Positions 23,501-32,852 are shown, numbered from the stretch's first letter. The stretch is DNA of 47,008 nucleotides from an uncultured Lachnospiraceae bacterium (GCA_947626915.1 CANQUA010000017.1:1-47008); one strand, 5' to 3'. Translations and numbers: made by a program. Notes: a model not told the origin generated them from the sequence alone.

Positions 23501-23947
23501 ATGAGCGAGACAATTGCCATTATATTAGGCATTTTTTTGGCCTACATCGGGATCATCCTTTTCATCTGCCTGCTGGCTTATGTAATCCAGGTCGTCGCCT
23601 ATTGGAGCATCTTCACCAAAGCGGGGGTTCCCGGATGGAAAGCGCTCATCCCGTTTTACAATGTTTACGTCCAGTACCGGATCTCCTGGACGAATCCCTA
23701 CATGTACTGGATCTATCTGGTCGGCTTTAATTTGAGCAATGTGCTGATCACCCAGTCGGGATTCCTGTATAGCGTCGGCTCGATCCTGGGCGCGATCGCG
23801 TTCCTGGTCAATCTGATGGCCGCTCTCAAACTGTCCAGAGCGTTCGGTCACGGGGTCGGATACGCCATCGGGCTGTTTTTCCTGGGGCCGATCTTCATGC
23901 TGATCATCGGCTTCGGCAGCTCCCAGTATCTGGGACCGCAGGACTGA
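23501..23947 (+). CDS. Small polytopic membrane protein (DUF5684-like)
   Basis: A 148-residue integral membrane protein with about four hydrophobic helices (about 5-32, 68-80, 88-108 and 118-138). The segment SIFTKAGVPGWKALIPFYNVY is the hallmark I associate with DUF5684: an amphipathic loop with a Gly-Trp-Lys-x-x-x-Pro-x-Tyr-x pattern, also seen in some signal-peptidase-linked proteins. Function is unknown. AAAGGAGG precedes the ATG. A 39-base tandem repeat and a shared terminator separate it from the convergent pgi gene. Confidence 0.82.
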   Translation: MSETIAIILGIFLAYIGIILFICLLAYVIQVVAYWSIFTKAGVPGWKALIPFYNVYVQYRISWTNPYMYWIYLVGFNLSNVLITQSGFLYSVGSILGAIAFLVNLMAALKLSRAFGHGVGYAIGLFFLGPIFMLIIGFGSSQYLGPQD

Positions 23948-23965
23948 AAACGGACGTGCCGGGCT

Positions 23966-24150
23966 TCAAACAGACTACCGGCGCCGGGCACCGCCTGTCG
24001 GACTCCAGTCAGACCGCCAACGCCGGGTATCGCCTGTCGGACTCCAGTCAAACCGCCAACGCCGGGTATCGCCTGACGAACTCCAGTCAGACCGCCAACG
24101 CCGGGCATCGCCGGCCAGACTCCAGTCAAACCGCCAACGCCGGGTATCGC
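23966..24150. repeat. 39-base tandem repeat, four units plus a degenerate one
   Basis: Units start at 24001, 24040, 24079 and 24118 (exact 39-base period), each containing GACTCCAGTCA, ACCGCCAACGCCGGG and TATCGCC or close variants. A more diverged copy precedes them. The period is a multiple of three, so frames stay open on both strands, but neither has a ribosome site. It lies between convergent genes. Confidence 0.85.
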
Positions 24151-24166
24151 TGCCGGGCGCACCTTG

Positions 24167-24204
24167 AAAAACCGCCTGCCGCACATCCGCAGCAGACGGT
24201 TTTT
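24167..24204. terminator. Bidirectional terminator between the DUF5684-like gene and pgi
   Basis: AAAAACCG (24167-24174) pairs with CGGTTTTT (24197-24204), with an inner CTGC/GCAG pairing, and T-runs appear on both strands. It can serve both convergent genes. Confidence 0.8.
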
Positions 24205-24235
24205 ATACGATACTCTATCTAAAACGCGCATTCCA

Positions 24236-25585
24236 TCACAGTCTCTTCATCAATGCTTCTCTCTCCGCCTCGTAACCGGGCTTCCCGAGCAGCGCAAACA
24301 TATTCTTCTTATAGCTCTCCACGCCGGGCTGATTGAACGGATTCACGCCCAGCAGATAGCCGCTGATACCGCAGGCAAACTCGAAGAAATAGAATAACTG
24401 TCCCAGGCAGTAAGCATCCTGCGCGGGCACATTGACCTTTAAGTTGGGTACATGACCGTCTGTGTGCGCCAGGATCGTGCCGTTCATGGCGCTCTTATTC
24501 ACGAAGTCCACATTCCTGCCCGCCAGGTAGTTCATGCCGTCGGTATCGATATCCTCTTTCTTCAGTACCACTTCCGCCTCGGATTCCTCTACGCAGATCA
24601 CGGTCTCAAACAGGATCCGCGCGCCGTCCTGGATAAACTGTCCCATGGAGTGTAAGTCGGTGGTCAGATCCACCGCCGCCGGGAAGATGCCTTTCTGGTC
24701 CTTGCCCTCGCTCTCGCCGTAGAGCTGCTTCCACCACTCGGATACATAATGGAGGCTGGGCTCATAATTGGCGACGATCTCGATCTGTTTGCCCTTCCGC
24801 AGCAGGATATTACGGACGGAAGCGTACAGAAGCGCCGGGTTCTCCTCATAGGGAGCGTTCAGGGCCTTCTCGCGCCCGTAAGCCGCGCCCGCCATCAGCT
24901 GATCAATGTCCGCGCCGCTGACCGCGATCGGAAGCAGACCTACCGCCGTCAGGACCGAGAAACGGCCGCCCACATCATCCGGTACTACGAAGCTCTCGTA
25001 GCCTTCCTGGTTCGCCAGGCTCTTCAGGGCGCCTCTCGCTTTGTCCGTGGTGGCGTAAATCCTCTTGTTGGCTTCCTCTTTGCCGTATTTTTCGATCAGC
25101 ATCTCTTTAAACACGCGGAACGCAATGGCCGGTTCGGTGGTGGTGCCGGATTTGGAGATAATATTAATGGAAAAGTCCTTTCCTTTCAACACATCCTGCA
25201 GGTCCTTGATGTATTTGCTGCTGATGCTGTTGCCAACGAAATAAATCTCCGGCGTTTTCCGGTCCGCCTTATCCAGCACATTGTAAAAGCTGTGCGTCAG
25301 GAACTCAATCGCGGCTCTGGCTCCCAAATAGGAACCGCCGATGCCGATGACCAGCAATACGTCGGAATCCCCCTGGATCTTGGCGGCTGCTTTCTTAATC
25401 CGGGCAAATTCGTCCTTATCATAGTCTACCGGCAGATCGATCCAGCCCAGAAAATCATTGCCCGCGCCCGTCTTGCCCGTAAGCGTCTCTTTCGCGCAGA
25501 GAACGGAGGCTTTCATGTTCTGAAGCTCTTCCGCCGAAATGAATCCGGCTGTCTTGGAATAATCGAACGTCACTTCTCTTCCCAT
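24236..25585 (-). CDS. pgi: Glucose-6-phosphate isomerase
   Basis: A 449-residue phosphoglucose isomerase that interconverts glucose-6-phosphate and fructose-6-phosphate in glycolysis. The length is that of the short Firmicutes type. Typical segments are present: [30 protein letters not shown] with the phosphate-binding [20 protein letters not shown] and [18 protein letters not shown]. With glucokinase about 5 kb upstream and a fructokinase in the window, it forms part of a scattered hexose-entry set. It is transcribed alone, with a shared terminator after it. Confidence 0.96.
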   Translation of the reverse strand: MGREVTFDYSKTAGFISAEELQNMKASVLCAKETLTGKTGAGNDFLGWIDLPVDYDKDEFARIKKAAAKIQGDSDVLLVIGIGGSYLGARAAIEFLTHSFYNVLDKADRKTPEIYFVGNSISSKYIKDLQDVLKGKDFSINIISKSGTTTEPAIAFRVFKEMLIEKYGKEEANKRIYATTDKARGALKSLANQEGYESFVVPDDVGGRFSVLTAVGLLPIAVSGADIDQLMAGAAYGREKALNAPYEENPALLYASVRNILLRKGKQIEIVANYEPSLHYVSEWWKQLYGESEGKDQKGIFPAAVDLTTDLHSMGQFIQDGARILFETVICVEESEAEVVLKKEDIDTDGMNYLAGRNVDFVNKSAMNGTILAHTDGHVPNLKVNVPAQDAYCLGQLFYFFEFACGISGYLLGVNPFNQPGVESYKKNMFALLGKPGYEAEREALMKRL

Positions 25586-25794
25586 AGTCTTACTCTCCTT
25601 TTATCATATTGTCTGGTTTCATACCGCATCATGACCTGCGGAAACCGATACGCCGCGCCTGCCAGGGACGCGGACCGTATCCTCCTGCCCGCGCCGCTCA
25701 CCCGGACGTCCGGGCGGCTGCAAGTGATACGTTTCCCTGATTATACCACAATTCCATCTGTTTTGCGATAGAAAATTATCCGGTAACGCGGCCT

Positions 25795-26793
25795 TTACGC
25801 CAGATATTGCTTCAGGATCTCTCCGATCAGCTCCAGCTCATCCGGCGCCAGCTCTTTGATCCATTCTCCGTCCGACCTTCCCTTCTCCCGGCTGGCGGCG
25901 ATCTGCTCCAGCCCTTTTTTCACATAGTCCGGATCCTGGCTCTGGACCTCGGCAGGCTCCTCCTGCTGCCCTTTGCGCGCCAGGCGGCTGTTTCTCCTGG
26001 CGGCGCGGGCGGCCGCGCGGTCCTCTTCCTGATAATTGTCCCCTTTTCCAGCCTCGGTCCGCTCCCCGCGGTCATTTCTGGCAATGCTGCGGATACCTGC
26101 CCGGGCCCCTGCTTCCTCACGCCCGGGCCTGCTCTCGCCGCCGTCGCGCCCGGCCGCGGCCTCTCCTGCGCTGTCGCGGCCATTATCCCGAATCCCCGTC
26201 CGGAACCCGCCCCGGACCAGGCCATTGTCCCGCGAGACGGCGCGCGGGCCCTCCTCGGCCGCTGCCGCCGTCTCCCTGGACAGGCGGCAGAACAGCGAAT
26301 TCTCCAGATAATCCTGAAGCGAACTCAAAAGCTGCGACCGTTTCTCGCCCAGATTCACGCCGAAATCCAGAAACAAGGTCAGCAATCCGGTCAGAATACC
26401 TGTCGCCGCGTACAGCACAATATAGTAGTTGTCGCAGCGGTACCAGTAGGAAGCAAAGGCCGCCGCCCCTCCCAGCAGGAAGCAAAGGACGGTCATCTGC
26501 CCGGACAGATTGCTCCAGCCGTTCAGACTGATGCCCATAAAACGATACGCAGATAGCTGCTTTTCCAGATAGGCCTGGGTGTTGTGCAGCCCCTGATTCA
26601 GCCGGTATGTATTTTCTGCTTTCTGTTTGAACTCGCGCAGATAGCGGTTTTTCGTCAGTGCCATATTATCGACTTCTCTCATTAATCTTCCGTAAAGGGT
26701 TCGTGCCGTAAGCCTGCAGAGCAGCCCCAGGACACATGCTGCAGCCAGCGCGTACAGCGCCTGTCCCGATTCCAGAATTTGCAACATCATCAT
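25795..26793 (-). CDS. Membrane protein of unknown function
   Basis: A 332-residue protein that I do not recognise. Residues about 10-29 form a membrane helix, followed by a helical stretch (EVDNMALTKNRYLREFKQKAENTYRL in part) and two more membrane helices (about 100-118 and 123-145). The C-terminal half is hydrophilic and of low complexity, rich in Arg, Gly, Glu and Ala (about 175-300), ending in a helix (PDELELIGEILKQYLA). The topology suggests an anchor with a cytosolic tail. The first of three consecutive ATGs at 26793 is chosen because AAAGGAG lies five bases upstream. It is monocistronic, between pgi and the mtnN terminator. Confidence 0.72.
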   Translation of the reverse strand: MMMLQILESGQALYALAAACVLGLLCRLTARTLYGRLMREVDNMALTKNRYLREFKQKAENTYRLNQGLHNTQAYLEKQLSAYRFMGISLNGWSNLSGQMTVLCFLLGGAAAFASYWYRCDNYYIVLYAATGILTGLLTLFLDFGVNLGEKRSQLLSSLQDYLENSLFCRLSRETAAAAEEGPRAVSRDNGLVRGGFRTGIRDNGRDSAGEAAAGRDGGESRPGREEAGARAGIRSIARNDRGERTEAGKGDNYQEEDRAAARAARRNSRLARKGQQEEPAEVQSQDPDYVKKGLEQIAASREKGRSDGEWIKELAPDELELIGEILKQYLA

Positions 26794-26900
26794 GAAACTC
26801 CTTTCTTCTATCTCACATAAGCTGTCCTGCCAGCCGCTTGTTCCGGGCGACGCCTGCGCGCTCACCGTCGGCCGGTCTGCTTGTCCGGCTGGCGAGATTC

Positions 26901-26906
26901 ATTATA
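26901..26906 (-). promoter_or_regulatory. Probable -10 for the unknown membrane protein gene
   Basis: Consensus minus-strand TATAAT about 105 bases upstream of the start at 26793; no clear -35. Confidence 0.35.
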
Positions 26907-26935
26907 GCGGGAGTTTTTTGATTTGGGAAGTTAAA

Positions 26936-26987
26936 AACCCCTAGAATCGTTCGTCAAATCATGACAGAAATCGATTCTTAAGGGGTT
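26936..26987 (-). terminator. Terminator after mtnN
   Basis: On the minus strand AACCCCTTAAGAATCG (26972-26987) pairs with CGATTCTAGGGGTT (26936-26949), leaving two bases bulged, and is followed by TTTAA. It ends the metG-to-mtnN series. Confidence 0.82.
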
Positions 26988-27051
26988 CAGAGTGATTGTG
27001 AGGCGGGAAACCTGCCGCTCACGTACGGTCTCAAAACGGCTCCGTCCAAGG

Positions 27052-27744
27052 TTATCCGTTCTTTATCATATCCAGCACCAGCCGCACGCTGTGTTCGATG
27101 GCTTTCGCCTCAAATTCTTCGTAATCCATCCCGGCGCTGTCGTCCGCCTGATCGGAGATAGCGCGGATAATCAGGAACGGAATGCCGTTCAAATACGCCG
27201 CCTGGGCAATGGCCGCGCCCTCCATCTCGGTGCAGTACCCTTCAAAGGTCTGAAGGAGCCAGCTCTTTTTCGCCTTGTCGGAAATGAACTGATCGCCGCT
27301 GACCACGCGTCCCACATGCACGCCGATCTCCGGGTTCACCCTGGCGCAGCTCTCCGCGGCGCGTTGGATCAGCTCCGGATCGCCCGGAAATACCGACGTC
27401 TCCATCTGCGGGATCGTGCCCACAGGATAACCGAAGCCCGTAGCATCCATATCATGCTGCAGGGTGTCGGAGGAAAGCACGATGTCTCCGATGCGGATCT
27501 CCGGCCGCAGGGATCCGGCGATCCCCGTATTGATGATCGCGTCCGCATGATAGCGGTCCGCCAGGATCTGACAGCAAATGGCGGCGTTCACCTTGCCGAT
27601 GCCGGAACGCACCACCGTCACATCTTTGCCATAAATCGTTCCTTTATAAAACTCCATCCCGGCTATGGTGCAGATCTCCATTCCGCTCATAGCGTCCTTG
27701 ATGGCCGCAACCTCCTGGGCCATGGCGCCGATAATGCCTAACAT
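27052..27744 (-). CDS. mtnN: 5'-Methylthioadenosine/S-adenosylhomocysteine nucleosidase
   Basis: A 230-residue nucleosidase that releases adenine from methylthioadenosine and S-adenosylhomocysteine, recycling by-products of SAM use; cytosolic. It starts MLGIIGAMAQEVAAIKDAM as is usual. The substrate-binding MEGAAIAQAA with its Glu, and the catalytic Asp in RAISDQAD, are intact. Length is typical. It is preceded on the same strand by rsmA, a SAM-dependent methylase, at a 179-base gap, and followed by a strong terminator. Confidence 0.95.
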   Translation of the reverse strand: MLGIIGAMAQEVAAIKDAMSGMEICTIAGMEFYKGTIYGKDVTVVRSGIGKVNAAICCQILADRYHADAIINTGIAGSLRPEIRIGDIVLSSDTLQHDMDATGFGYPVGTIPQMETSVFPGDPELIQRAAESCARVNPEIGVHVGRVVSGDQFISDKAKKSWLLQTFEGYCTEMEGAAIAQAAYLNGIPFLIIRAISDQADDSAGMDYEEFEAKAIEHSVRLVLDMIKNG

Positions 27745-27923
27745 AGATATTTTTCCTCCTTACCCGGTTCAACCGGAACAAGTCATTTCTTTTTTTACGC
27801 GGTCCCTGCGCGTCCCTGCACTGCAGGCCAGCCTGAACTGCCTCTGCGCCGCCCGCCAGTCCGGACTATCCCCGCGCCGCCGCACATATGCAGCCGCGGC
27901 TTCCCGCAAATCCATCGTCGCCG

Positions 27924-28832
27924 TCAGACGGAGATCCCTCCGCCGTCCGCATCCCCCAAACGATCCTCCGCGGCCTCTCCCAGCCGATCCGACAGCCGTG
28001 CGAACTGCTCCAGGCTCAGTGTCTCCCCGCGCACCGAAGCCGGCAAACCGCACCGCTCGATGGCCGCCGCGATCATTTCCTTAGAAAAAGGCAGCTCCGC
28101 GGAATGGCTCAGGCCGTTCAGAAGCGTTTTCCGCCGCTGGTTGAAAGACGCGCGGATGATCCGAAACATCAGCTCCGCGTCCCTGACCTCTACCGCGGGC
28201 TTCGGAAGCTTCGTGAGCCGTATGACCGCCGAGCCCACGCTGGGGCGGGGCATAAAGCAGTTGGGCGGCACATTGGCCACCAGATACGGTTTCGCGTAAT
28301 ATTGAACCGCCAGGGACAGCGCGCCGTAATCCTTCGAGCCCGGGCCGGTCTGCATCCGGTCGGCCACTTCCTTCTGGACCATGACCGTAAGATTGTCCAC
28401 GGGAGCGCCGCCCTCCAAAAGCCCCATGATGATCGGCGTAGTAATATAATAGGGAAGATTCGCGACTACCTTGATCGGACGGCCGCCATTACAGGTATCC
28501 GCCAGCGCCTTAATATCCGTTTTCAGGATATCTTCATGGAGGATCGTCACATTGTCATAACCGGCCAGCGTCTCCTTAAGGATCGGTATCAGGTTGGCGT
28601 CGATTTCTACCGCCGCCACCCGCCCGGCGCTCTCCGCCAGATACTGGGTCATGGTGCCGATGCCGGGACCGATCTCCAGCACAAAGTCCTCCTGCGTCAC
28701 CCCGGCCGCCCGGATGATCTTATCCAGGACATGGGTGTCGATCAGAAAATTCTGCCCGAACTTCTTCTGAAAAACAAAATGATACTTTTGAATGATCTCA
28801 ATGGTATTCCTGGGATTGCCAAGCGACGGCAT
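27924..28832 (-). CDS. rsmA: 16S rRNA dimethyladenosine transferase
   Basis: A 302-residue KsgA/RsmA that dimethylates two adjacent adenines near the 3' end of 16S rRNA late in 30S assembly. Family hallmarks present are KKFGQNFLID, the SAM-binding EIGPGIGTMTQYLAE and the catalytic NLPYYITTPI. The C-terminal part carries a short Gly/Asp-rich extension (EDRLGDADGG). It lies 42 bases downstream of the tatD-type gene; metG, tatD and rsmA are neighbours in many Firmicutes. Confidence 0.95.
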   Translation of the reverse strand: MPSLGNPRNTIEIIQKYHFVFQKKFGQNFLIDTHVLDKIIRAAGVTQEDFVLEIGPGIGTMTQYLAESAGRVAAVEIDANLIPILKETLAGYDNVTILHEDILKTDIKALADTCNGGRPIKVVANLPYYITTPIIMGLLEGGAPVDNLTVMVQKEVADRMQTGPGSKDYGALSLAVQYYAKPYLVANVPPNCFMPRPSVGSAVIRLTKLPKPAVEVRDAELMFRIIRASFNQRRKTLLNGLSHSAELPFSKEMIAAAIERCGLPASVRGETLSLEQFARLSDRLGEAAEDRLGDADGGGISV

Positions 28833-28874
28833 ATCGTAAATCCTTTCTTTCCCTGCTGCGGGATCGGCTCTGCC

Positions 28875-29642
28875 TCACGCCAGGCGGTACAGCCGCCGCG
28901 CGTTTTCCTCGGTAACGGCGATCACTTCTTCCTCCGGGATCCCCTTGATCCCGCTGACCGCCCGCACCACATGGGGCAGGTACAGGGAACAGTTACGCTT
29001 CCCGCGGTAGGGGACAGGCGCCAGATAGGGGCAGTCCGTCTCCAGCACCAGGCGGTCCATCGGCGCGTAGGCCACCACCTCTTTCAATTTCCTGGAGTTA
29101 TTGAATGTCAGCACGCCGCCGATTCCCAGATAAAACCCCATGTTCAGATATTCCCTGGCCATCTCCACCCCGTAGGAAAAACAGTGCAGCACGCCGCCGA
29201 TCTCCTCCGCGTGTTCCTCTTTCATGATATCCAGCGTATCCTGGGCGGCGTCGCGGCTGTGAATCACCACCGGCAGCTTTTCTTCACGGGCCAGATCCAG
29301 CTGACGCCGGAACCAATGCTGCTGCAGCTCCCGTTCCGGCTCCTCCCAATGGTAATCCAGGCCGATCTCTCCGACCGCAACCACTTTCGGCCGCGCGGCG
29401 ATTTCCCTCAGCCAAACCATCCAGATCTCGTCCAGTTCCTCCGTCTCCGAAGGATGTACGCCCACGGCCGCATACATAAACGGATATTTCTCCGCCAGTT
29501 CCAGCGTTGTCTTCGTAGACGCAAGACTGGAGCCGACGTTCGTAACCGTACCGATACCCTGCTCTGCCAGCTGCGCCAGGAGCTGCTCCCGGTCTTCGTT
29601 AAATGCCTCGTCGTCATAATGAGCATGTGTATCGAAAATCAT
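28875..29642 (-). CDS. TatD-family metal-dependent hydrolase
   Basis: A 255-residue TatD-type TIM-barrel hydrolase, probably a 3'-5' exonuclease or deoxyribonuclease. Metal ligands of the family appear as DTHAHYDD near the N-terminus, GEIGLDYHW with its Glu, PVVIHSRDA and the final ETDCPYLAP. Length is normal. It is 16 bases downstream of the traX-like gene and 42 before rsmA, so it belongs to the same transcript. Confidence 0.93.
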   Translation of the reverse strand: MIFDTHAHYDDEAFNEDREQLLAQLAEQGIGTVTNVGSSLASTKTTLELAEKYPFMYAAVGVHPSETEELDEIWMVWLREIAARPKVVAVGEIGLDYHWEEPERELQQHWFRRQLDLAREEKLPVVIHSRDAAQDTLDIMKEEHAEEIGGVLHCFSYGVEMAREYLNMGFYLGIGGVLTFNNSRKLKEVVAYAPMDRLVLETDCPYLAPVPYRGKRNCSLYLPHVVRAVSGIKGIPEEEVIAVTEENARRLYRLA

Positions 29643-29658
29643 CGCATCTCATTCTCCT

Positions 29659-30432
29659 TTAAAATATCATGAGCCAGATCCCGTACAGGATCAGCAAATG
29701 GATCGGATAGATCGCGTAGAACAGGATCTTCAGCTTCCATTTCCCCCTGGTCCCGTTATACATCAGGATCGGTATAAATGCCAGCGGAGCCGTTTTCTCC
29801 CAGGCAATCAGAACCGCGCCGACCGCAGCCTGCAGCCAGCCGCAGTTCCGAAATGCATACAGCATAATAATGAAGAACACGCCGAAGGTACCATAATCCG
29901 TATAGAACGCGTCCCCCAGAAAACAGCACAGGACCGCCGCGGCCAGGCCCAGCCACCGGTATTGCCAGTTCTCCTCGAAGCACCGGATCCCCATCATGGC
30001 CAGAAGTCCCAGAAGCAGCGTGAAAAATACATTCTGCGAATGAATATATACCAGACTGTGTTCAAACGCCAGGTCAAAGGGAATCTCCGACAACAGCGCG
30101 AAGATTCCCAGCCGCAAGGCATATTTTTTCACGTCGCGGGTGTGCAGAAATCCCTCGACCAGCAAAAAGCAGTAGATAGGAAACGCTATCCGCCCGATAT
30201 CCCGCAGGATCTGATCGAAATTCCACCAGCGGAGCGCTTCGTTGTAGGAGATCGCCAGCTGCCCCGCATTGTAGCTCCGCACAAGCCCCGATTCCAGCAG
30301 CGCCGCCCCGACATGATCGATCAGCATTGTGACGATCGCGATCATTTTCAGGGCGTTGCCGCTCAGGCAGCGGTACCAGGGATGAACCGCCCCTGCCGTC
30401 TGACCGGGCTGCATCTGTCGCTTTGTTTCCAT
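29659..30432 (-). CDS. TraX-family membrane protein
   Basis: A 257-residue polytopic membrane protein of the TraX family, first known from N-acetylation of F-pilin and distantly related to membrane acyltransferases. Roughly seven to eight hydrophobic helices follow a short basic N-terminus. Conserved parts are NALKMIAIVTMLIDHVGA, GRIAFPIYCFLLVEGFLHT and SEIPFDLAF. There is no pilus gene here; chromosomal copies are common in clostridia and their acceptor is unknown. The ATG at 30432 follows GGGAGG; a GTG 15 bases earlier has no site. It lies between metG and tatD, which are usually adjacent, so it looks like an insertion into that group. Confidence 0.87.
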   Translation of the reverse strand: METKRQMQPGQTAGAVHPWYRCLSGNALKMIAIVTMLIDHVGAALLESGLVRSYNAGQLAISYNEALRWWNFDQILRDIGRIAFPIYCFLLVEGFLHTRDVKKYALRLGIFALLSEIPFDLAFEHSLVYIHSQNVFFTLLLGLLAMMGIRCFEENWQYRWLGLAAAVLCCFLGDAFYTDYGTFGVFFIIMLYAFRNCGWLQAAVGAVLIAWEKTAPLAFIPILMYNGTRGKWKLKILFYAIYPIHLLILYGIWLMIF

Positions 30433-30507
30433 CTTTTCCTCCCTCACCGCAGAACCGGAGATTTCCGCAGGCGTTCTCTCCCGGTGTTCCCCGCTATTCC
30501 AGACTTC

Positions 30508-32688
30508 TCAGCAGATCTCCGCCCCAGACGGCATTTCCTTCTCCGGCGTCATCAGCGCCAGATTGCCGGCTGCGTCCTCCGCGCACAGAAGCATGCCCTC
30601 GGACACCAGCCCGGCCATCTTCCGCGGAGCCAGGTTCACCAGCACCATGACCTTCTTGCCCACCATCTGCTCCGGCGTATAATGCGCTTTGATGCCGCTG
30701 CAGATCTGACGGACCTCATTTCCGATCTTAACCTGGCTGCAGAGCAGTTTCTTCGACTTCTTCACTTCCTCGCAGGCAATGATCTCGCCGACCGCGAACT
30801 GCAGCTTCGCGAAATCGTCGTAGGTGATCTCCGGCTTTTTCTCTATCTCTATGTCCGCGCCGGCAGACGCTCCATCCGCCTGCGCAGACCCGCCCGCGGT
30901 TTGCGCGGCTCCTGCTCCCTGGTCCGCAGAACCGTCTTGCCCGTCTGCGGGACCGCCTGCCCCCGCGTTTCCGCATCCCTGCGCGCCCGCGCCTCCGGCC
31001 TTTCCGTCTCCCGCGCCGCTCTTCGTCCCGTCCGGACCCGCGGTCTCATTCTTCCCGTCCGCAGCGGAAATCCGGGCCGCCTCAGCCGCCGCTTTCTCCT
31101 CGCGCTCCACGTACATTGCGCCCACCTGCGCCATGAGCTCGTTCGTATCCAGTCTCGCAAACAGGATCTCCGGCTTCTCCGTCACCTTGTTCCCGTCCGG
31201 GTACAGCCCAAACGTATCCATCTGCGCCAGCTCCCGCTTCTGCGCGCAGAGCTGGGCCAGGATCTTCTGCGATGTCTCCGGCATGAACGGCTCCAGCAGG
31301 GACGCGCCGATGGTGATCGCCTCCGTCAGATTGTAGAGCACCTCGGAGAGCCTGTCCCGCTTCGCCTCGTCTTTCGCCAGGGCCCAGGGCGCCGTCTCGT
31401 CAATATACTTGTTGCTGCGGCGGAAAATGCCGAAAATCTCGGTGATCGCATCCGCCACCCGCAGCTCCTCCATTTTCGCGTCCACTTTCTTCACCGCTTC
31501 CAGCACGGCCGCTTTCAGATCCGCGTCCATGGCTTCTTCCGCGCCGGTCCGCTTCACCACGCCGCCAAAATATTTGTTGCTCATGGAAATGGTGCGGCTC
31601 ACCAGGTTCCCCAGGATATTCGCCAGGTCGGAATTGAACCGTTCCGCCACCAGATCCCAGGACACATTGCCGTCATTGTCAAACGGCGTCTCATGCAGCA
31701 CATAATAGCGCACCGCGTCCACCCCGAAGAAATGCACCAGATCGTCGGCGTAAATGATATTGCCCTTGGACTTGCTCATCTTGCCGCCGTTCATCATCAG
31801 CCACGGATGGCCGAACACCTGCTTCGGCAGCGGCAGACCCAGCGCCATCAGGAAAATCGGCCAGTAGATCGTATGGAATCGGATGATATCCTTGCCGATC
31901 AGATGCAGGTCCGCGGGCCAATATTTCTGAAACCGCTCCGTACTGTTCCCGTCACAGTCATAGCCGACGCCGGTGATATAGTTGGTCAGCGCATCCAGCC
32001 ACACATAGGTTACATGCTTCGGATCGAACGTCACCGGGATCCCCCAGGTAAACGAGGTCCGGGACACGCACAGATCCTGCAGGCCCGGCAGCAGGAAATT
32101 GTTCATCATCTCATTTTTGCGGGACACCGGCTGGATGAACTCCGGATGTTCATTAATATAATCGATCAGCCGGTCCGCATATTTGCTCATCCGGAAGAAG
32201 TAAGCTTCCTCCCTGGCCGGCTTCACCTCGCGGCCGCAGTCGGGGCATTTGCCGTCCACCAGCTGGGACTCAGTCCAGAATGATTCGCAGGGCGTGCAGT
32301 ACAGGCCCTCGTAATAGCCCTTGTAAATGTCCCCCTGGTCGTACATTTTCTTAAAAATCTTCTGCACCTGGACCTCGTGATCCTTGTCCGTGGTGCGGAT
32401 AAATTTATCGTAAGAAGTATTCATCAGGTCCCAGATGGAGCGGATCTGGCCCGCCACGCCGTCCACGAATTCCTGCGGCGTCACGCCCGCGTCCTGCGCC
32501 TTCAGCTCAATCTTCTGTCCGTGCTCGTCGGTCCCGGTCTGGAAAAACACGTCGTACCCCTGGGCCCTTTTATACCGCGCGATGCTGTCCGCCAGCACGA
32601 TCTCATACGTATTCCCGATATGCGGCTTGCCGGAGGTATAGGCGATCGCCGTCGTAATGTAATACGGTTTCCTGCAGTCCTTACACAT
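30508..32688 (-). CDS. metG: Methionyl-tRNA synthetase
   Basis: A 726-residue class I synthetase that charges tRNA-Met. The HIGN motif (residues 23-26), the zinc knuckle (CTPCES and CPDCGRE), KMSKS (303-307) and the C-terminal tRNA-binding OB-fold (about 620-726, FAKLQFAVGEI to VLVNLAPRK) are all present. Between the anticodon-binding domain and the OB-fold lies a stretch of about 75 residues made almost only of Gly, Ala, Asp, Gln and Ser, far longer than the usual linker. AAGGAG precedes the ATG. It heads the metG-traX-tatD-rsmA-mtnN series. Confidence 0.96.
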   Translation of the reverse strand: MCKDCRKPYYITTAIAYTSGKPHIGNTYEIVLADSIARYKRAQGYDVFFQTGTDEHGQKIELKAQDAGVTPQEFVDGVAGQIRSIWDLMNTSYDKFIRTTDKDHEVQVQKIFKKMYDQGDIYKGYYEGLYCTPCESFWTESQLVDGKCPDCGREVKPAREEAYFFRMSKYADRLIDYINEHPEFIQPVSRKNEMMNNFLLPGLQDLCVSRTSFTWGIPVTFDPKHVTYVWLDALTNYITGVGYDCDGNSTERFQKYWPADLHLIGKDIIRFHTIYWPIFLMALGLPLPKQVFGHPWLMMNGGKMSKSKGNIIYADDLVHFFGVDAVRYYVLHETPFDNDGNVSWDLVAERFNSDLANILGNLVSRTISMSNKYFGGVVKRTGAEEAMDADLKAAVLEAVKKVDAKMEELRVADAITEIFGIFRRSNKYIDETAPWALAKDEAKRDRLSEVLYNLTEAITIGASLLEPFMPETSQKILAQLCAQKRELAQMDTFGLYPDGNKVTEKPEILFARLDTNELMAQVGAMYVEREEKAAAEAARISAADGKNETAGPDGTKSGAGDGKAGGAGAQGCGNAGAGGPADGQDGSADQGAGAAQTAGGSAQADGASAGADIEIEKKPEITYDDFAKLQFAVGEIIACEEVKKSKKLLCSQVKIGNEVRQICSGIKAHYTPEQMVGKKVMVLVNLAPRKMAGLVSEGMLLCAEDAAGNLALMTPEKEMPSGAEIC

Positions 32689-32800
32689 AATCAGTCTCCT
32701 TTTTCATAGCTTTTCTCTCCGCCGGCCTTTTGATCCGCGGCCGGTACGCCATAATTCAGTTTAGCGTCTTTCAATGGATTCGTCAATCTTTTTTCATGAG

Positions 32801-32829
32801 TTGCCAAACTCCGCAATATAATTTATACT
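32801..32829 (+). promoter_or_regulatory. Promoter of the DUF885 lipoprotein gene
   Basis: TTGCCA (32801-32806), 17 bases, TATACT (32824-32829), then GGAGG before the ATG at 32853. Confidence 0.65.
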
Positions 32830-32852
32830 AAATAGAAATGGAGGATTGTACC

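Noticed and set aside
23966-24150. The 39-base repeat as a CRISPR array
   Set aside because: Units are contiguous with no unique spacers, and there are no cas genes.
23848-24231. Open frames on both strands across the 39-base repeat
   Set aside because: The period is divisible by three, which keeps all frames open by default; the frames lack ribosome sites and run into a terminator and into the neighbouring gene.
27763-27775. Palindrome CCGGTT-c-AACCGG upstream of mtnN as a terminator
   Set aside because: There is essentially no loop and no T-tail in the right place; it may be chance in GC-rich sequence.
29698-32283. An 861-codon plus-strand frame
   Set aside because: It is antisense to traX and metG; the composition is typical of a shadow frame, with no ribosome site.
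32689-32852. A T-box or SAM riboswitch leader for metG
   Set aside because: The interval is only 164 bases, shared with a divergent promoter, and I see no T-box sequence or S-box core.
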